Source: Chloroflexota bacterium
GTDB taxonomy: Bacteria > Chloroflexota > Dehalococcoidia > JACVQG01
Reading direction: 5' to 3'
NCBI GenBank assembly: GCA_016210545.1
Contig: JACQTY010000059.1
Coordinates: forward strand, 1 to 39,432
DNA: 39,432 nt
A model generated the notes under the pieces. It did no database searches. It saw only the letters and a list, made by a program, of their open reading frames with translations, and was not told the origin of the DNA. Position numbers and translations under genes: made by a program. Positions 17,434 to 25,480 of this stretch are shown piece by piece (the stretch's first letter is position 1; each line of letters starts with the position of its first letter).

Positions 17434-18064
17434 GTGCTGGTATTCGTTGATGAATCGGGAGACCCTGGTCTCAAGCCAGACTCCGGCTCAAGCCGGTACT
17501 TCGTCATAGCGTTGGTGGTCTTCGAGGACAACGATGAAGCCGAGGCCGTTGACAGGCGGATCGAACTACTTCGGCGCGAGATGCGCCTGAACCCGCGCTT
17601 TGAGTTTAGTTTTAACCGCTGCCGGAGAGATTTCCGGGAGCAATTTCTAAAGGCGATAGGGGCCATACGAGTTCTTCTACTATGGCATCGTTATCAACAA
17701 AGACCCTGACAAACTGTGGGGGAAAGGTTTCAAGTATAAGGACCCCTTCTACAAGTACGCCAGCGGCCTCGTATTTCAGAATGCGAAAAGCTTCTTGAAC
17801 AACGCGAAGGTGGTAATTGACGGAAGCGGCAGCAGGGATTTCAGGCAGCAGCTACAGACCTACTTGAAGCGGCGGATAAACGATCCCAAGCAACACTACA
17901 TACGCGAGGTAAGAGTCCATGACTCCTTGAGGAATAACCTGCTCCAAATGGCTGACATGGTGGCTGGTGCCATTCATCGGAGCTTTGGAGAGAAGAACGA
18001 TGCTCAGGTGTACCGGGCACTAATTCGGCATCGCGAGGTCCACGTACAACTTTGGCCCAAATAG
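17434..18064 (+). pseudogene. DUF3800 family gene with a single-base frameshift
   Basis: The first frame (17434-17709) encodes the typical DUF3800 opening LVFVDESGDPG with SSRYFVIALV. The rest of the family pattern continues in the +1 frame from about 17663 (PYEFFYYGIVIN, then VVIDGSGSRDF, NNLLQMADMVAGAIHRS and a final HREVHVQLWPK). Removing one G from the GGGG run at 17659-17662 restores one frame of about 210 codons. DUF3800 proteins have an RNase H-like fold with a DES...D arrangement, occur with defence and mobile genes, and have no settled function. The lesion may be a true mutation in a decaying element or an assembly error at a short homopolymer. The GTG start sits directly behind an extended -10. 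Confidence 0.8.
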
Positions 18065-18066
18065 AA

Positions 18067-18130
18067 ACCCCAACCCTAGCCCCGACGCATCGGGACACGC
18101 GCACCATACGGTGACAATTCGGGTTGGGGT
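18067..18130. terminator. long inverted repeat after the DUF3800 relic
   Basis: ACCCCAACCC (18067-18076) pairs perfectly with GGGTTGGGGT (18121-18130), with a smaller CCCGA/TCGGG hairpin inside. It starts three bases after the stop codon. There is no clear U-tract, so it may be a dispersed repeat that doubles as a transcription stop. Confidence 0.4.
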
Positions 18131-18203
18131 CAATTCCACCTAAACTTATATCACAGTCATATAACTCTGTCAAATCCCCCGACAAATCCCCCGACAAATG
18201 CAA

Positions 18204-18225
18204 AGGCCCCAACGTATCGGGGCCT
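18204..18225. repeat. small GC-rich hairpin
   Basis: AGGCCCC (18204-18210) pairs with GGGGCCT (18219-18225). It follows two copies of AAATCCCCCGAC, a repeat motif also seen near position 1 and near 36555. The gap 18131-18389 otherwise shows no gene. Confidence 0.45.
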
Positions 18226-18389
18226 CGCGCCCTGCCACCGAAGCGACAGGGGGGATTCCAATATCATCTTAACACTCTCGCAGTCCTTGTCAAGTTGCCC
18301 GCCAAGCTAATGACCGAGAGGCCCGCCCCATCTTGACGGCCCTTCCATTTGGGGCTATTATCCCGATGAATCGGGATAGGAGGGAAGCC

Positions 18390-19103
18390 ATGAGAAAGCT
18401 TCTTCTGTTAGCCATCGCTCTTGTTCTTTTCGCTACGGCCTGCCAGGGGCCATCCGGCCCAGGGGGACCACAAGGCTCACAGGGAGAACGTGGCGCGCAA
18501 GGGCCTGCTGGCGCACAGGGAGCGGCACCGAGCGAAGAACAACTTCTCCAACTGGTTCGCAAGGTTGTGGAAGAGAAGAAAGAGGAATTACGAGGGCCAC
18601 AAGGCCCGAAGGGTGACCGCGGTTCACAAGGACAGCCCGGCCCTCCTAGCGTATTCGCGGCCGACATGGAGCGATCAATGGCCACGGACATTGCACGCCT
18701 CAAAGATGACATGGGAGTTCCATTCATTGCGGCCATACATCCGGGCTGGGAAACGCTTGGGGGAATGCCCGAGGACGACATGTTGTATCGTACAGTGTAC
18801 GTCGCTCCAGGAGATGTGCTGACTATTAGGGGGAGGGGTTTTCGGGCTAACGAAGTGTTGGCCTTGGAAGAGTCGGATCGGACACTAGGTGGGAAAAGTG
18901 TTTGGGTGAAGCTACAAACACTTAAGGCTACACAAATGGGGTACTTGGAATTGCAGGTCTCCATACAACAGAGGCATCTTGCCATAACGCGTGTTGACGG
19001 CATACCACTTCCCTACGTGATCCATGTAGTGCGTCAGGACGGCTCCTGGCTTTACCCTACGAACGAAGTTTTTATGAATGAAAAAACAGGAAGCTCGCGG
19101 TAA
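18390..19103 (+). CDS. collagen-like repeat lipoprotein
   Basis: Predicted lipoprotein of 237 residues. A charged N-terminus and hydrophobic stretch end in ATAC with lipidation at Cys18. A collagen-like G-x-y run follows with glycine at every third position from 20 to 44, then a short charged helix (about 48-67) that could trimerise, then a second G-x-y run from 69 to 84 containing [10 protein letters not shown]. The C-terminal about 145 residues are globular and unrecognised, rich in beta-like segments. Start ATG 18390 has AGGAGGG five bases upstream; an in-frame ATG at 18333 has no such site. Bacterial collagen-like proteins form triple helices at the cell surface and often mediate adhesion. 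Only the repeat chemistry supports that here. It lies inside the tRNA-bounded element. Confidence 0.82.
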   Translation: MRKLLLLAIALVLFATACQGPSGPGGPQGSQGERGAQGPAGAQGAAPSEEQLLQLVRKVVEEKKEELRGPQGPKGDRGSQGQPGPPSVFAADMERSMATDIARLKDDMGVPFIAAIHPGWETLGGMPEDDMLYRTVYVAPGDVLTIRGRGFRANEVLALEESDRTLGGKSVWVKLQTLKATQMGYLELQVSIQQRHLAITRVDGIPLPYVIHVVRQDGSWLYPTNEVFMNEKTGSSR

Positions 19104-19129
19104 CGATTACTCGGTGTAGCGTTTTCACC

Positions 19130-19723
19130 AGAGTTCTTCCATGTGCTCTTCCCAATCCTGAAACAGGCCACTTGGGAGCCATCTGACGCGGAAGCCGCGT
19201 ACCCGTCATCATCGGTGCGCATGTGGGTGTAGCGTCTGCCTTCAAGGGCAATCTGCGCCTTTAGTTCCGATGGGCCTAAAGAGTCCAAGCAAGGCAGGTC
19301 CAGACCCTTTTCCGGCAACTGGCCGCCAACTTCCAGAAGGCGACACAAACTGGCAATAAGACTCGATATCGCGCCGGCTTGCTGGGGGGCATTCGCCCCG
19401 GCAAGCTTCCCGCAGAGCCGTTTCCACCATCTCAATAAGTGGCGCGAGCTCGGGCGGCAGCAATCGGGCCAGGCGGATCTCTTTACGCTTGTTGTGGTCG
19501 CCTTCGGCCCGGGCCGCGTGGCGCTTCGCTTCCAGCGCGGGGTCATGCGCCAGGCACAGCCCGGACCGGGTGGCCACTGCACGACACGGTGGCCCGGCCC
19601 GTAGCGTAAGGGACGCAACTTCCCGGCGGAAAAGACGCTGCCGCACTCACGGCACCGGTCGAAGACTCTCGGAACGGAGCGGAAGCGGTAAGGCTTCACG
19701 ACTGAATAAAAGCCCCTTAACAA
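19130..19723 (-). pseudogene. frameshifted phage-type zinc-ribbon-like gene remnant
   Basis: Coherent protein-like sequence jumps between two minus-strand frames. An opening frame from 19723 has a CRECG zinc-ribbon-like piece. A second frame (stop at 19242, open from 19646) reads CRAVATRSGLCLAHDP and then HNKRKEIRLARLLPPELAPLIE. Near 19405 the sense returns to the first frame (AGAISSLIASLCRLLEVGGQ). The Cys-containing opening followed by a basic helical part resembles small phage or mobile-element proteins of unknown function. At least two frameshifts are needed to join it, so it is probably decayed. Confidence 0.45.
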
Positions 19724-19753
19724 CCCCCAAGATCGGTAGACACACGAAAGCGG

Positions 19754-19918
19754 CTAATGCGACTGGCCTTCTTTCAGCGCCCGGAGCCGCCGCCATACTG
19801 TCGTCGCACTGACAAATTGCCCGCCCGTGCTCAGCCTGTCGCTGATCGCCCGGCAGCCCTGGGAAGCGGCAGCGCTCCGGTTTGAGGAAGGTCTGACCCG
19901 GGGGGATAGCAGAGCCAT
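19754..19918 (-). CDS. small putative helix-turn-helix protein or fragment
   Basis: A 54-codon frame whose C-terminal half has a helix-turn-helix-like pattern (RAISDRLSTGG, then VSATTVWRRLRALKEG). It starts at ATG 19918 without a convincing ribosome site, and the remnant at 19130-19723 follows on the same strand. It may be the tail of a larger lost DNA-binding or recombinase gene. The family was not recognised. Confidence 0.35.
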   Translation of the reverse strand: MALLSPRVRPSSNRSAAASQGCRAISDRLSTGGQFVSATTVWRRLRALKEGQSH

Positions 19919-19932
19919 TCGTGAAGAAGTTC

Positions 19933-19954
19933 ATTAGTAGCAAATTAGTAGCAA
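19933..19954. repeat. 22-bp direct repeat, right copy
   Basis: Exact copy of 17226-17247, 13 bp from the tRNA-derived 49-bp repeat that starts at 19967. Confidence 0.75.
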
Positions 19955-19972
19955 GACCCGAAAGGTTAGATA

Positions 19973-20045
19973 TGAGCCGCCAGAGACTCGAACTCTGAAC
20001 CTGAGCATTAAGAGTGCCCTGCTCTACCTGTTGAGCTAGCGGCCC
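19973..20045 (-). tRNA. tRNA-Lys (anticodon CUU)
   Basis: The minus strand folds as a 73-nt tRNA. The acceptor arm GGGCCGC pairs with GCGGCTC (one G-U) and the discriminator is A. The D stem is GCTC/GAGC. The anticodon stem GGGCA/TGCTC encloses the loop CTCTTAA with anticodon CUU. The variable loop has five bases, and the T stem CAGAG/CTCTG has loop TTCGAGT. CCA is not encoded. Its 3' 43 bases are duplicated at 17068-17110, which marks the gene as an integration target. Confidence 0.95.
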
Positions 20046-20166
20046 ATGCAGACAACCACGCCGTCGCCAGATGTCGCCCTCTCGGGGCATCCTCAGACCC
20101 GGCGCAGCATGGAAGTGGTGGTCAGTGGACAGAAAAACACTTAGCCTTTGTCCCCGACCGTTTAAG

Positions 20167-20195
20167 ATTTTAGCATGGCCCTATCACCCAGTCAA
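20167..20195 (-). promoter_or_regulatory. promoter of tRNA-Lys
   Basis: On the minus strand TTGACT (20195-20190) is followed after 17 bp by TAAAAT (20172-20167). Transcription would start near 20160, leaving a 5' leader of about 115 nt to be processed before the mature tRNA at 20045. Confidence 0.65.
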
Positions 20196-20215
20196 CCTGG
20201 CTGAAGACCAGCCAG

Positions 20216-20695
20216 CTAGTCCTTTCCTCGCACCACCAGCACGGGTACCCGGGCCTGGTTTACCACCCTGTAGCTGACGCTCCCCAGGAAAGCCCTGCTC
20301 ACTCTCCCTTTGCCGCTGCTCCCCACTACTATAAGATCAAAGTTCTCCCGCTCGCCAATGTCGCATATAACGTCGCCCGGCTTACCCTGCGCCGACCGGC
20401 TGGACACACCGCCTCCGAACCCAACAAAGCGCCCGGTAGTAGCTTCCAGCGCAGCGGTCCTTTCCCTCTCCATGTGTTCCTTTATCGATACAAGAGCATC
20501 AGTGACCTGGGCAGGTGGAATGGGCATGGGAGGCAAACTGGCCGCCGACGTCGGGCTGAGGAGCATAGGATTGATCTCTTCCACGTACAGCACCGAGACT
20601 TCAGCATCATGCTTGTTGTGGAACATCTTAGCAACGTATTCCGCCGCCCTCAGCGAGAAAGCAGAGCCATCGGTAGCCAGCAGAATCCTGAACAT
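20216..20695 (-). CDS. universal stress protein, UspA family
   Basis: Protein of 159 residues forming a single Usp domain. The N-terminal strand with the conserved Asp reads ILLATDGS. Near the C-terminus is the nucleotide-binding signature G-S-S-G-K-G-R...G-S-V-S, followed by VPVLVVR. The spacing fits the ATP-binding subgroup. A proline-rich loop (about 50-65) is an insert common in such proteins. GGGAGG lies six bases before the ATG. Usp proteins are cytosolic, dimeric and induced by starvation or other stress; no specific partner is indicated here. Confidence 0.92.
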   Translation of the reverse strand: MFRILLATDGSAFSLRAAEYVAKMFHNKHDAEVSVLYVEEINPMLLSPTSAASLPPMPIPPAQVTDALVSIKEHMERERTAALEATTGRFVGFGGGVSSRSAQGKPGDVICDIGERENFDLIVVGSSGKGRVSRAFLGSVSYRVVNQARVPVLVVRGKD

Positions 20696-20759
20696 CTAAG
20701 CCTCCCTTTCCGAAGAAATGCATCGGGTGGCCCGGGCACAGTGCGCCCGGCGTAGGCGT

Positions 20760-20765
20760 ATTATA
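20760..20765 (-). promoter_or_regulatory. -10 box upstream of the Usp gene
   Basis: On the minus strand a perfect TATAAT (20765-20760) lies about 65 bp before the Usp start. No good -35 is visible at the right distance, so an activator may be needed. Confidence 0.4.
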
Positions 20766-20859
20766 TCCCTTTCGCGTTGAGTATGCACTACCCCTTAGCC
20801 CGGCACAGAAGCCTTCCCAATTACAGGGGGCGCGCTATATTGGCCCCGACGGGATCCTC

Positions 20860-21819
20860 TTACACTCCCAGCAACTCCCGCAACTGCGTAGGCGTGTACT
20901 TGCCGGGTGGTTCGCGATTGGCCGCCATCTCCTGGCACACCCGCACGAGGACCTCATTTATCGGCGCCCGCTCGCCCAGTTTCCGGGCCAGCCGCACCAC
21001 TTCCCCGTTGAGGAACTCGGTCTCGACGGACCCATGCCGGCGCGTCAGGCTTTGCCACGTTGAGCTTTGGGCTTCAGGGTCGGCAGGGGAGACTGAGGTT
21101 GTTGCTGGCCGCTCCCCCGGCGGTCCCGCCAGCGAGACCCAGCGGATGCCTGCCTTGGTAAGGAGGTCTCGCAATTCCTGTCGTACGGCGCGGGAGATTG
21201 AGTCAACCTCTTCTCCCGTTGTATCCGTAATGGCCCTGACGGCATTGGCCACATTGGTCACCAGCTTGCCCCATTTATAGGGCAGAATGTCCGGCGTTAC
21301 CGTCACCGAGTACCCGCCGCTGCGCAGCTCTCCGGCCACCTCCTCAGTCAACAGGTCGGTCCCCTGCGGGTACCGTCCGATGACCAGCGAACCCGGCGGG
21401 TCCCGGCGGGACATCACCTCGCCGTCGGTGAGGAAAACCGCGCCGGCCCGTATCATTACCCCGTATACCCGGGGAAAATACCCGGCCACAATCTCCTCGT
21501 TGCGCACCCCATTTTGGAAACAGAAGATGGGGATGTCTCTGGTCGCCGTCGAAAGGTCGCCGAGGGCTTCCTCGGTGTTCTGCCCCTTGACGCAGAGGAA
21601 GACCACATCGTCCGGCCTGAAGTCGATCTGTTCGGGGCTGGTAACGGCCGTCAGGCGCACGGTGTGGGTAGCGCTGGGCGTGATAAGTCGCAGGCCATGC
21701 TCGTTGATGGCTCTGACATGGCCCGGACGGCCTATCAAGACCACGTCGTGGCCGGTCCGTCCCAAATTGCCTCCCACCGAGCTCCCGATGCCCCCGGCGC
21801 CGTAGATAACTATTCTCAT
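20860..21819 (-). CDS. panE: 2-dehydropantoate 2-reductase (ketopantoate reductase) family
   Basis: Protein of 319 residues, normal length for the ApbA/PanE family. The N-terminal Rossmann fold has GAGGIG (7-12) for NADPH. The central hinge has KWGKLVTN, with K185 in the catalytic lysine position. The C-terminal helical domain has VETEFLNGE, with E266 matching the substrate-assisting glutamate. The family reduces 2-dehydropantoate to pantoate for coenzyme A synthesis, but many bacteria carry several PanE-like proteins with other substrates. No pantothenate genes lie nearby, so the exact substrate is uncertain. The start codon sits only about 5 nt from the predicted transcription start. Confidence 0.85.
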   Translation of the reverse strand: MRIVIYGAGGIGSSVGGNLGRTGHDVVLIGRPGHVRAINEHGLRLITPSATHTVRLTAVTSPEQIDFRPDDVVFLCVKGQNTEEALGDLSTATRDIPIFCFQNGVRNEEIVAGYFPRVYGVMIRAGAVFLTDGEVMSRRDPPGSLVIGRYPQGTDLLTEEVAGELRSGGYSVTVTPDILPYKWGKLVTNVANAVRAITDTTGEEVDSISRAVRQELRDLLTKAGIRWVSLAGPPGERPATTSVSPADPEAQSSTWQSLTRRHGSVETEFLNGEVVRLARKLGERAPINEVLVRVCQEMAANREPPGKYTPTQLRELLGV

Positions 21820-21830
21820 TGGTGAGCAGG

Positions 21831-21839
21831 ATTATATCA
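21831..21839 (-). promoter_or_regulatory. extended -10 promoter close to the panE-like start
   Basis: On the minus strand TGATATAAT is an extended -10. The expected transcription start (about 21824) is roughly five bases before the ATG at 21819, leaving no room for a Shine-Dalgarno site. Confidence 0.5.
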
Positions 21840-22262
21840 CTTGTGCCAGCCAAAAGCACGTTTTGAAGTGGACAATCAGGGGCCATCCATACTCGTTAGG
21901 ACAGATAGTGGCCCCGTTGTTGGATGGGTGCAGCCCCGATGAAATCTAGGCGAAACCCACCACCGGTTTCCCCCAGACCGTGGGTTTCGCTTTGGAGACT
22001 GTCTCAAGAGTCAGGCGCGTATGTGCAAGGTAGTATCCGCTCCAGATTCAAGAAATCAATTAATGAGATATACTCCTTCCCTTCACCCAGCCTACGTTTC
22101 TGGGCTTCTCTATGGACGGTCCCGACGCATCAGGTGGCGCTTCGACAGGCTCAGCGCGGCGCCGCTTTCGAGGCAGCATTGACAGGTGTGGTACAATTGG
22201 AAATCAGGCCGCATACGGCCTGACTTCAGTCCATCTGAAAGCAGCCGGGACGGAGAGCTTCA
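21840..22262. other. gene-free region with repeat fragments
   Basis: No convincing gene. A reverse-oriented partial copy of the GTAGGGTGGGTG element (about 21926-21990) is recognisable by GGTGCAGCCCCG and GGCGAAACCCACC. A CTTCGACAGGCTCAGCG repeat lies near 22140. An extended -10-like TGGTACAAT (22190-22198) could serve the small ORF at 22263. Confidence 0.45.
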
Positions 22263-22559
22263 ATGAAGCGACATCACGAACAGGTAAGGTACACGTGCTG
22301 CACCGGAACGCAGTGTGGGGGCACGTGCATCGTCAAGGTCCGCATTCGGGGTGGCGCCATCGTGGGTCGCGAGCCTCTATCCTGCACGAGCCATATACGG
22401 GGCTGGACCGCTGTAGCTTCCCGCTGGCCCGCTGGTCTGGGGCCGGGTTCAAAGCCTGGGGCATGCACCGGGGGGGGCATCATCGGGCGGGGCCGGCTGG
22501 TGATCAAAGCCAGATCGGCGGATGAACTAATGCGCCGCACCCGGAACGACGAAGGATAG
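22263..22559 (+). pseudogene. possible N-terminal remnant of a molybdopterin oxidoreductase
   Basis: A 98-codon frame behind GGAGAG. Residues 7-34 read VRYTCCTGTQCGGTCIVKV then a G-AIVG segment. This resembles the Cys-rich 4Fe-4S opening of DMSO-reductase-family molybdoenzymes. A Cys before HIRGW follows, roughly where the fourth cluster ligand would be. After that the sequence is glycine-rich, matches nothing I recognise and stops, whereas real enzymes are 600-1000 residues. I infer a truncated relic. It could instead be a small iron-sulphur protein. Confidence 0.4.
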
Positions 22560-22889
22560 ACCAGGCGCGCGTAGGCGCCTTTCCCATGTTAGCCAGTGAT
22601 ACGCGCTGCACCCGCATGTGTCAAACCCCATTGGAGACTGTCCGCGAAGAGGTTCAGGAGACCTCCTGACAGGGGTCTTCCCGACAGGTCTGGACAGATT
22701 CCAAAAGTCCCCCAAGCCTGCCCTGAGCCTTCGGCCTCGAGAGCCTGCCCTGAGCGGAGCGAAGGGGCCTCAGCCCGAAGGCTTGCCGAATGGGATTGGG
22801 GGATTTAGGGGGTTGATCAGGATTTTCCCGCCGTGACACGGACGCGTCTATTTTCGGAAGATCAAAGCTTGATCAAAGGAGGCAACACC
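22560..22889. other. gene-free region with CCTGAGC-type repeat
   Basis: No gene is seen. The stretch around 22715-22790 carries two related copies of a GCCTGCCCTGAGC motif with a GCGAAGGGG arm, a dispersed repeat type. A Shine-Dalgarno AAAGGAGG at 22876-22882 serves the next gene. Confidence 0.45.
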
Positions 22890-23975
22890 ATGACTACACC
22901 GGAGAAATCTATGGAGAATATAGTAGCCCAGGCAGCCCCTTACGAGCAGTGGCAGAAAACGGAGGGCATCCCTGTCCTTCGCGGCCACTCCGTAGACGAC
23001 CTGAAGACGGCTGAGGTGGGGCCGTGGGCCAGGAAGGGCGGCAAAGGCGCTTTTGTGAACCTGGACGGCACCGAGATGTCGGCCGACGGGTATATCTGCG
23101 AGATACCACCCGGCGGCAGCCAGAACCCGGAGCGGCACATGTTCGAGGAGATCATATTCATCCTGGAGGGCCGGGGCGCGGCGACGGTCTGGAACAAGGA
23201 TGGCCGGAAGCAGACCTTCGAATGGGGCCGGGGCAGCCTCTTCACCCCTCCCCTCAATACCTGGCACCAGATATTCAACGGCCAGGGCGATAAGCCGGCG
23301 CGCTACGTGGCCATAACCAACGCCCCCTTGATGATAAACCTGTTCCACAATGTGGACTTCATGTTCAACTGCGACTATGATTTCAGGGACCGCTACTCCG
23401 GCGCGGACGGCTTCTTCAGCGGCAAGGGCAAGAACTATGCCGAGCGCATCTGGGAAAGCAACTTTATCTCTAACGTCTACGACTTTAAGCTCCAGGAATG
23501 GAAGCAGCGCGGCCCCGGCGCCAACGTCATGTTCGAGATGGCCGACAACACGACGGCGGCCCATGTCTCCGAGTTCCCCATGGCCTCGTACAAGAAGGCC
23601 CACCGCCATGCCTCCACCGCCCACCTGATCATCCTCAGCGGCCAGGGGTACTCGCTCCTCTGGCCCGACGATGGCGAGTGGGAGAGGGTGGACTGGCATA
23701 CGGGCAGCATGTTCAACAACGGCCACGACCGCTGGTTCCATCAGCACTTCAACACCGGGCGCGAGCCCGCCCGCTACCTGGCGCTCCACTGGCAAAGCCG
23801 CAAGTACGGCACACTCAGCTTCAGTTGCTCCCGGAGGCCCCTGGGCTGGATCAGCGTCAAGGAGGGTGGGGCGCAGATCGAGTATGAGGACGAGGATCCT
23901 CGCATTATGGAGCTATTCAAGAAAGAGTTGGGCAAGGTGGGTCTGAAGCCGCAGATGCCGGGGGCGAAATCCTGA
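22890..23975 (+). CDS. bicupin protein (gentisate dioxygenase-like fold)
   Basis: Protein of 361 residues with two cupin barrels. The first (about 75-150) has PERHMFEEIIFILEGRG. The second (about 230-310) has KKAHRHASTAHLIILSGQG, with a His pair fit to bind a metal. This two-barrel layout resembles gentisate 1,2-dioxygenase and related ring-cleaving or isomerising cupins, but no family signature fixes the substrate. ATG 22890 has AAAGGAGG seven bases upstream; an in-frame GTG at 22833 has no site and adds unrelated sequence. It is monocistronic. The aromatic-type genes begin 5.5 kb downstream, so a role in aromatic metabolism is possible but only inferred. Confidence 0.8.
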   Translation: MTTPEKSMENIVAQAAPYEQWQKTEGIPVLRGHSVDDLKTAEVGPWARKGGKGAFVNLDGTEMSADGYICEIPPGGSQNPERHMFEEIIFILEGRGAATVWNKDGRKQTFEWGRGSLFTPPLNTWHQIFNGQGDKPARYVAITNAPLMINLFHNVDFMFNCDYDFRDRYSGADGFFSGKGKNYAERIWESNFISNVYDFKLQEWKQRGPGANVMFEMADNTTAAHVSEFPMASYKKAHRHASTAHLIILSGQGYSLLWPDDGEWERVDWHTGSMFNNGHDRWFHQHFNTGREPARYLALHWQSRKYGTLSFSCSRRPLGWISVKEGGAQIEYEDEDPRIMELFKKELGKVGLKPQMPGAKS

Positions 23976-24110
23976 ATCCTGAGTGTGGGCCGGACGGGTC
24001 TCACGCGGAGTCCGCGGAGAACGCGGAGAGGACCGGGGGACTTCCTCTCCCCCCACCGAGGGCTCAGTACGTCACACTCTTTTCAAAGAGGTTGCGTACC
24101 TGTCATTCTG

Positions 24111-24189
24111 GAGCGAAGCGCAACCCACCACGTGGGGTGGGACGATGGTGGGTTTCGCCCCGACCAGGTCAGGGCTGCACCCACCCTAC
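24111..24189. repeat. GTAGGGTGGGTG-type element, partial copy
   Basis: The arms GCGCAACCCACC and GGTGGGTTTCG and the end GCACCCACCCTAC (24177-24189) match the copy at 8912-9005. The left end is replaced by other sequence. Just before it, 24000-24035 carries a CACGCGGAGTCCGCGGAG repeat, a motif that recurs in part near 26085 and 29395. Confidence 0.65.
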
Positions 24190-24247
24190 ACGTTTTGACC
24201 TTCGGACTTGAGTCCTTTGGATTTATTTAGGATTTAGGGTTTCGGGC

Positions 24248-25177
24248 TTAGGATCTGCCGTTCAGGACTTCCCCCACCCTCACCCCCGCCTGCGCCACGA
24301 AATCGGCCGCTGGCATCTTGGCCGAACCCTCGGGCTGCACCCGCTTCACCCGGATAGCGCCGCCTTTGGCCGCCACCGCGAAGCCCTCGGCGTTGATGTC
24401 CACGATGGCGCCGGGCGTCGCCGACGCCGCTGCGTCCAGGTCAGTGCTGCGCCGGGAATCGAACAGCTTCAGCTTCTTCCCCTTCCCGAAGGTGGTCGCG
24501 CCCGGCTGCGGGTTGGACCCGCGGATGAGGTTGTAGACGTCGGCTACCGGCTTGCTCCAGTCGATCATCACATGCGACTCCTGGATGGGCGGCTCATAGG
24601 TGGCCTTCGAGTTGTCCTGGGGGATCTTGAGGGCCTTGCCCGCCTTCACCAGCCGGACGGCCTCTACCAGCGCCTCGACGCCCATCGGGAAAAGCTGATT
24701 GAAATACACGGAGCCGACGGTATCATCGGGCGAGACCTCTATTGCCCTCTGCAGCAGTATGGGGCCGGTGTCAAAGCCCTCGTCCACCCAAAGGATAGTC
24801 AGGCCGGTGCGAGTGTCACCCTGGATGATGGACCAGTTGATGGCGCTGGAGCCTCGATGGCGGGGGAGGAGCGAGGGGTGGTACTCTATCATGCCGAGGC
24901 GGGGCAGGCGCAGGATGTTTCCAGGTATCCTGTCGGTGACAAAGGCCATCACCCCCAGGTCGGGGGCGTAGCTCTTGATCTTGTCGTACGTCGCCGGGTC
25001 GCGCCACCTATCAGGCTGAAGACAAACGATCTGATTTGTTCTGGCCGCGTCCATTACCGCCTTCGAGCGTTTTGGGTCGCGGCTGGTGGCCGAGACGACG
25101 ATCTCCTCGCCGTCCTTTAAGAGGGCTTCCATCACCTTGGCCCCGAAGTCATCCTGACCGATCAAAGCTATACGCAC
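24248..25177 (-). CDS. 10-formyltetrahydrofolate dehydrogenase N-terminal-type hydrolase (formyltransferase fold)
   Basis: Protein of 310 residues from GTG 25177, chosen because it opens MRIALIGQDDFG like its family and has GAGGTG upstream. An in-frame ATG at 25225 adds 16 poorly matching residues. The formyl-transferase domain carries YHPSLLPRHRGSSAINW and DEGFDTG, with catalytic His100 and Asp136 spaced as in the hydrolase half of animal 10-formyl-THF dehydrogenase. That subgroup has Tyr or a similar residue instead of the Asn seen before HPS in Met-tRNA formyltransferase. A C-terminal beta-barrel-like domain follows. There is no fused aldehyde dehydrogenase. It probably removes or moves a formyl group from 10-formyl-THF; the acceptor is unknown. 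Confidence 0.82.
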   Translation of the reverse strand: MRIALIGQDDFGAKVMEALLKDGEEIVVSATSRDPKRSKAVMDAARTNQIVCLQPDRWRDPATYDKIKSYAPDLGVMAFVTDRIPGNILRLPRLGMIEYHPSLLPRHRGSSAINWSIIQGDTRTGLTILWVDEGFDTGPILLQRAIEVSPDDTVGSVYFNQLFPMGVEALVEAVRLVKAGKALKIPQDNSKATYEPPIQESHVMIDWSKPVADVYNLIRGSNPQPGATTFGKGKKLKLFDSRRSTDLDAAASATPGAIVDINAEGFAVAAKGGAIRVKRVQPEGSAKMPAADFVAQAGVRVGEVLNGRS

Positions 25178-25249
25178 CTGAAGAACACCTCGCTTCTTCT
25201 GAATCTCATGGCGAGTATCTACCACGGTCGGATCCTCTTTGTTACTCCT

Positions 25250-25352
25250 CTCCCCCCTATGCGGGGGAGAGTTAGAGAGAGGGGGCGTTCACCTAACCCT
25301 ACCCCTTCTCGCATCGGGAAGGGGCTATTGTAGGGGCGGTTCACGAACCGCC
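25250..25352. repeat. composite of palindromic repeats
   Basis: A degenerate relative of the 87-bp DUF559-flanking unit (25250-25330: CTCTCCCCC.../GGGGGAGAG, CATCGGGAAGGGG) runs into a GTAGGGGCGGTTCACGAACC palindrome at 25332-25352. The gap 25178-25480 holds nothing else. Confidence 0.6.
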
Positions 25353-25480
25353 CAATCCGTATCCCGAATCCCCTCTCGCCCCGCTCGAAGACTCCGCTAC
25401 GCGGAGCGAGGGAGAGAGCGCAGAGAGGGGGGCACAGGACGTTACTTCTTCGTCTTGAGAGATGGTTCATGAGCGAGGGC

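Noticed and set aside
17650-17670. Programmed ribosomal frameshift in the DUF3800 gene
   Set aside because: There is no slippery heptamer or downstream stimulatory structure, and the gene lies in a decaying element; a mutation or read error is simpler.
19647-20090. 147-codon minus-strand ORF
   Set aside because: It runs through the tRNA-Lys gene and translates it; no protein family fits.
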